From the NCBI RefSeq assembly GCF_039555335.1, contig NC_092646.1, forward strand, positions 26,341,780 to 26,405,779: a DNA stretch of 64,000 nucleotides. Direction: 5' to 3'. The position numbers were made by a program, and so were the translations under genes. Below the pieces are notes generated by a model, which saw only the letters and a list, made by a program, of their open reading frames with translations, ran no database searches and had not been told where the DNA came from. Every line of letters begins with the position of its first letter. The first letter of the stretch is position 1. Shown here piece after piece: positions 58,901 through 61,900 of the stretch. This stretch comes from Amphiura filiformis. Its lineage: Eukaryota > Echinodermata > Ophiuroidea > Amphilepidida > Amphiuridae.

Positions 58901-61900
58901 TCCAGAAGAAGGTTGTATAGAAATGTGAGTGACTTGTTGTTAGTGGTTCAGCAATTATACAAAACGGAAAAACACGTTATTTCACACAAAGAAAGCAGAA
59001 GTTTATGAGTCGTAGGCATGGCTGAACATTTGTGTCTTGAGGCGAGATTTGAATTGAGAAAAGTCTGAGGATATCGAAGAGCAAGAGGGAGGTTATTCCA
59101 CAGAGCTGGCGCTACGTGTGTGAAGCTTCTGCCGTACGTTTTTGTTTTCCACGCGGATTTCTGGAGAAGATACCGAGAAGCTGATCGGAAAGTCCTTGGA
59201 GGGTAATATGAATAGACATGGATATAAGCTGCAGACTGCTCGTTCAATGCTTTGTACGTCAGATGCAACATTATCCTCTGACGGATCGGCAGCCAGTGCA
59301 ACTGGAACGTGACAGGTGTAATGTGGTCCCGTTTTTTCCTAAGTGTAAGAAGTCTTGCCGCGGCATTCGGTATTCATTGAAGCTTGTTAAGTTCTTTGTC
59401 CGGAAGACCATACAGTTACAATTGTCTAATCTAGAAGTTATGAAAGCATGAACAAGCTTTTCGGTATTTGCTGCATCGAGGTAACGGCGTAACTTCCCCG
59501 ATTCTATGAATGGCATAGCATGATACGAGGCGTTCTTGCCGGGGTTCTTGCAGATGTTGTTGACATGACCACTCATGGTGAGACAGCTGTCCAGAATGAC
59601 GCCGAGGTTGCAAACTTCCTCAGATGGAGTGATTGAAGAAGTAATGTCAACGTTGGACACTCTATTGGAAAAGCGAGAGGTGACAAGCAACAACTCGGTT
59701 TAGTGTCATTCTATAACATAGGCCTAAGCTTGTTGGCTTATAATACAAGCGCATGCAGACTACAGTCTAGGCAGACTTAGCCGTAGTCTCTGGCCCTCAC
59801 AGACTCACAACCGAGGTCTCGCAGCCAAGGCGACGCCCTCACAGACTCACAGCCGAGGCGAAGCCGAGGACGCAACCTCTCTGGATAGTATACTAAGCAA
59901 CAGAGCCCAAAAGTAATGATAAGCAGACCTTTGAAATCTTAAATATAGATTGGTAGGCTGACTCAGATCAGGGATATCACACTGATATGATAGTAATTAT
60001 TTTTGCTGATTTTTTTCATAGGAAATTTGCGGCGCTTGCTTATGAATCTCTTGATGCTTGTGAAGCCACCTCGAAAACCGCGGATACTTTTAATGTGGTT
60101 CTTCGTCACGTACCTTCCTGGGGCGATACAACATGCCTAAAACTTGCCGAGTTATCAGTGAATCTGTCGTTCATTGGGCATGCTGGGATACAGGCTCTGG
60201 TAGATAAAGTTTGGCGGCATGGACTAGACAAACCTGGAGACGACGCAAGGTAGGCCTATTAAATATTTCATATCATGTTTCAAAAGTAGTGCCTGGATAG
60301 TGCAGCAATCACGCATAAACGATATTAGGCAAGGAATATTCAGAAAGTCCCAAAACAAACATGTATGTTAATATCATTACAATCTAAAACCCCACTAACT
60401 TTCGAATAAATATAGTACGGTAAGAATGTTATTTACTAAATGGCGCCATAACGGTTTCCCTAAGCAGGCGTTTCAAATTTCAAACGATTTGGGGGGTGAA
60501 CACACATCGAGGACAAATTCAGGGTTAATTATTATAATTCTTTTCTGAAATTGACTTAGATTTGTGTTTCATCTGAAGAGGCATAAATATTTTTGCTCTA
60601 TATTCTCCATTAAAATTTGAATTTCTGCGCTTCTGATCACAAAGATCAATAGTTTTTACTCGTACATCAAATTCTATCCCCATAGTTTTAAATGAACGAA
60701 TCCGATTTCATCGGGCCGCGTATTTATTAAGTGTATTGTGGCCCATTAAAGCCATTATGTTTGCAAAAATAAATTATGCTGCCTTTATGACAAGCCCACT
60801 GGATAGACTGATATCCGGTAGCGAATAGCTAGGATTTTAGTGTTAGGCTGCAAAGCCAAATTTCCGTCCCCATTTGTCAATATTTCGTCCAATTTTTGGT
60901 CATTATGGCCACTTTACTCTTTGCCGTCCCCTTTTTATCCCTTTAAGAAAATTTGCGGGGGGGATTTCCCCTGGATACGCCCCTCCTAATATCGAACATG
61001 GAGGTTGTACTGTGTGCAAGCGAGTGAATGGTGCCCGAGCTAGTGTGTACACTTTTGTTTGTGGATGTTGTACGAATGCGTAATGTCATGTTGCTTTAAA
61101 TTTTGAATCACAATACGATATGCGCCTCCAGCGGTTGCAGGGGAGAGGCCAATTACGCAGTGCATCATGGGATAAAGTCGACATCCAAAGCCTGCGTAAT
61201 ATGTACAACCAGTAGCGTAGCCAGCGGTGTGGCAGGTGGGCCAGAGTGCCCCACCTGACAAAGAATGAAAGAAAAAAGTGCCCCTCTGACAAAAAATGAA
61301 AGAGAAAATCAGGAGGGCAAAGGAAAAGAGCAAGGAGCCCCTTTTGTAGCAAAATTCAGGGCCAAAATAGTGTAAAATACAAAATTTTCCACGCTACGCG
61401 CGCACATTGTAACAATAAAGCCCTTTTCAGTCGGATAATGGGCGAAAATAGTGTAAAATACCATTTTTTTCGCGCTGCCGCGCACACCATCCAAATAAGG
61501 CCTATTCAGGAAGCTCGAAGACATACAGTCTCTATGTATTGTATGATGCAACTGCATTTTTTTCTTCTGTGCCCCCCCCAAGAAATTTTATTTTGCCCCC
61601 CCCTCCGACCAAGACAGCTGGCTACGCCCCTGAGTACAACCAAGGAACATATGTGACGTGTCATGTTAAAACATACACTTTTGGGCAGGTTATCAATTTT
61701 GAGGTTTTTACATAATCTTAAATATAGTTATTTTGCTCCAAAACGCCGCTAGTATGAAATCGGACATTCCTAGAAGCGAAGATATGGAAATTTAGATGTC
61801 GGCCTTTTTGATAATTATTGATAATGTTGAGAGTAGGAATGACCTTGAAAAAGACAATCAGACAATAGTTTTAAACATTAGCATCATAAATTTGCAGAAA

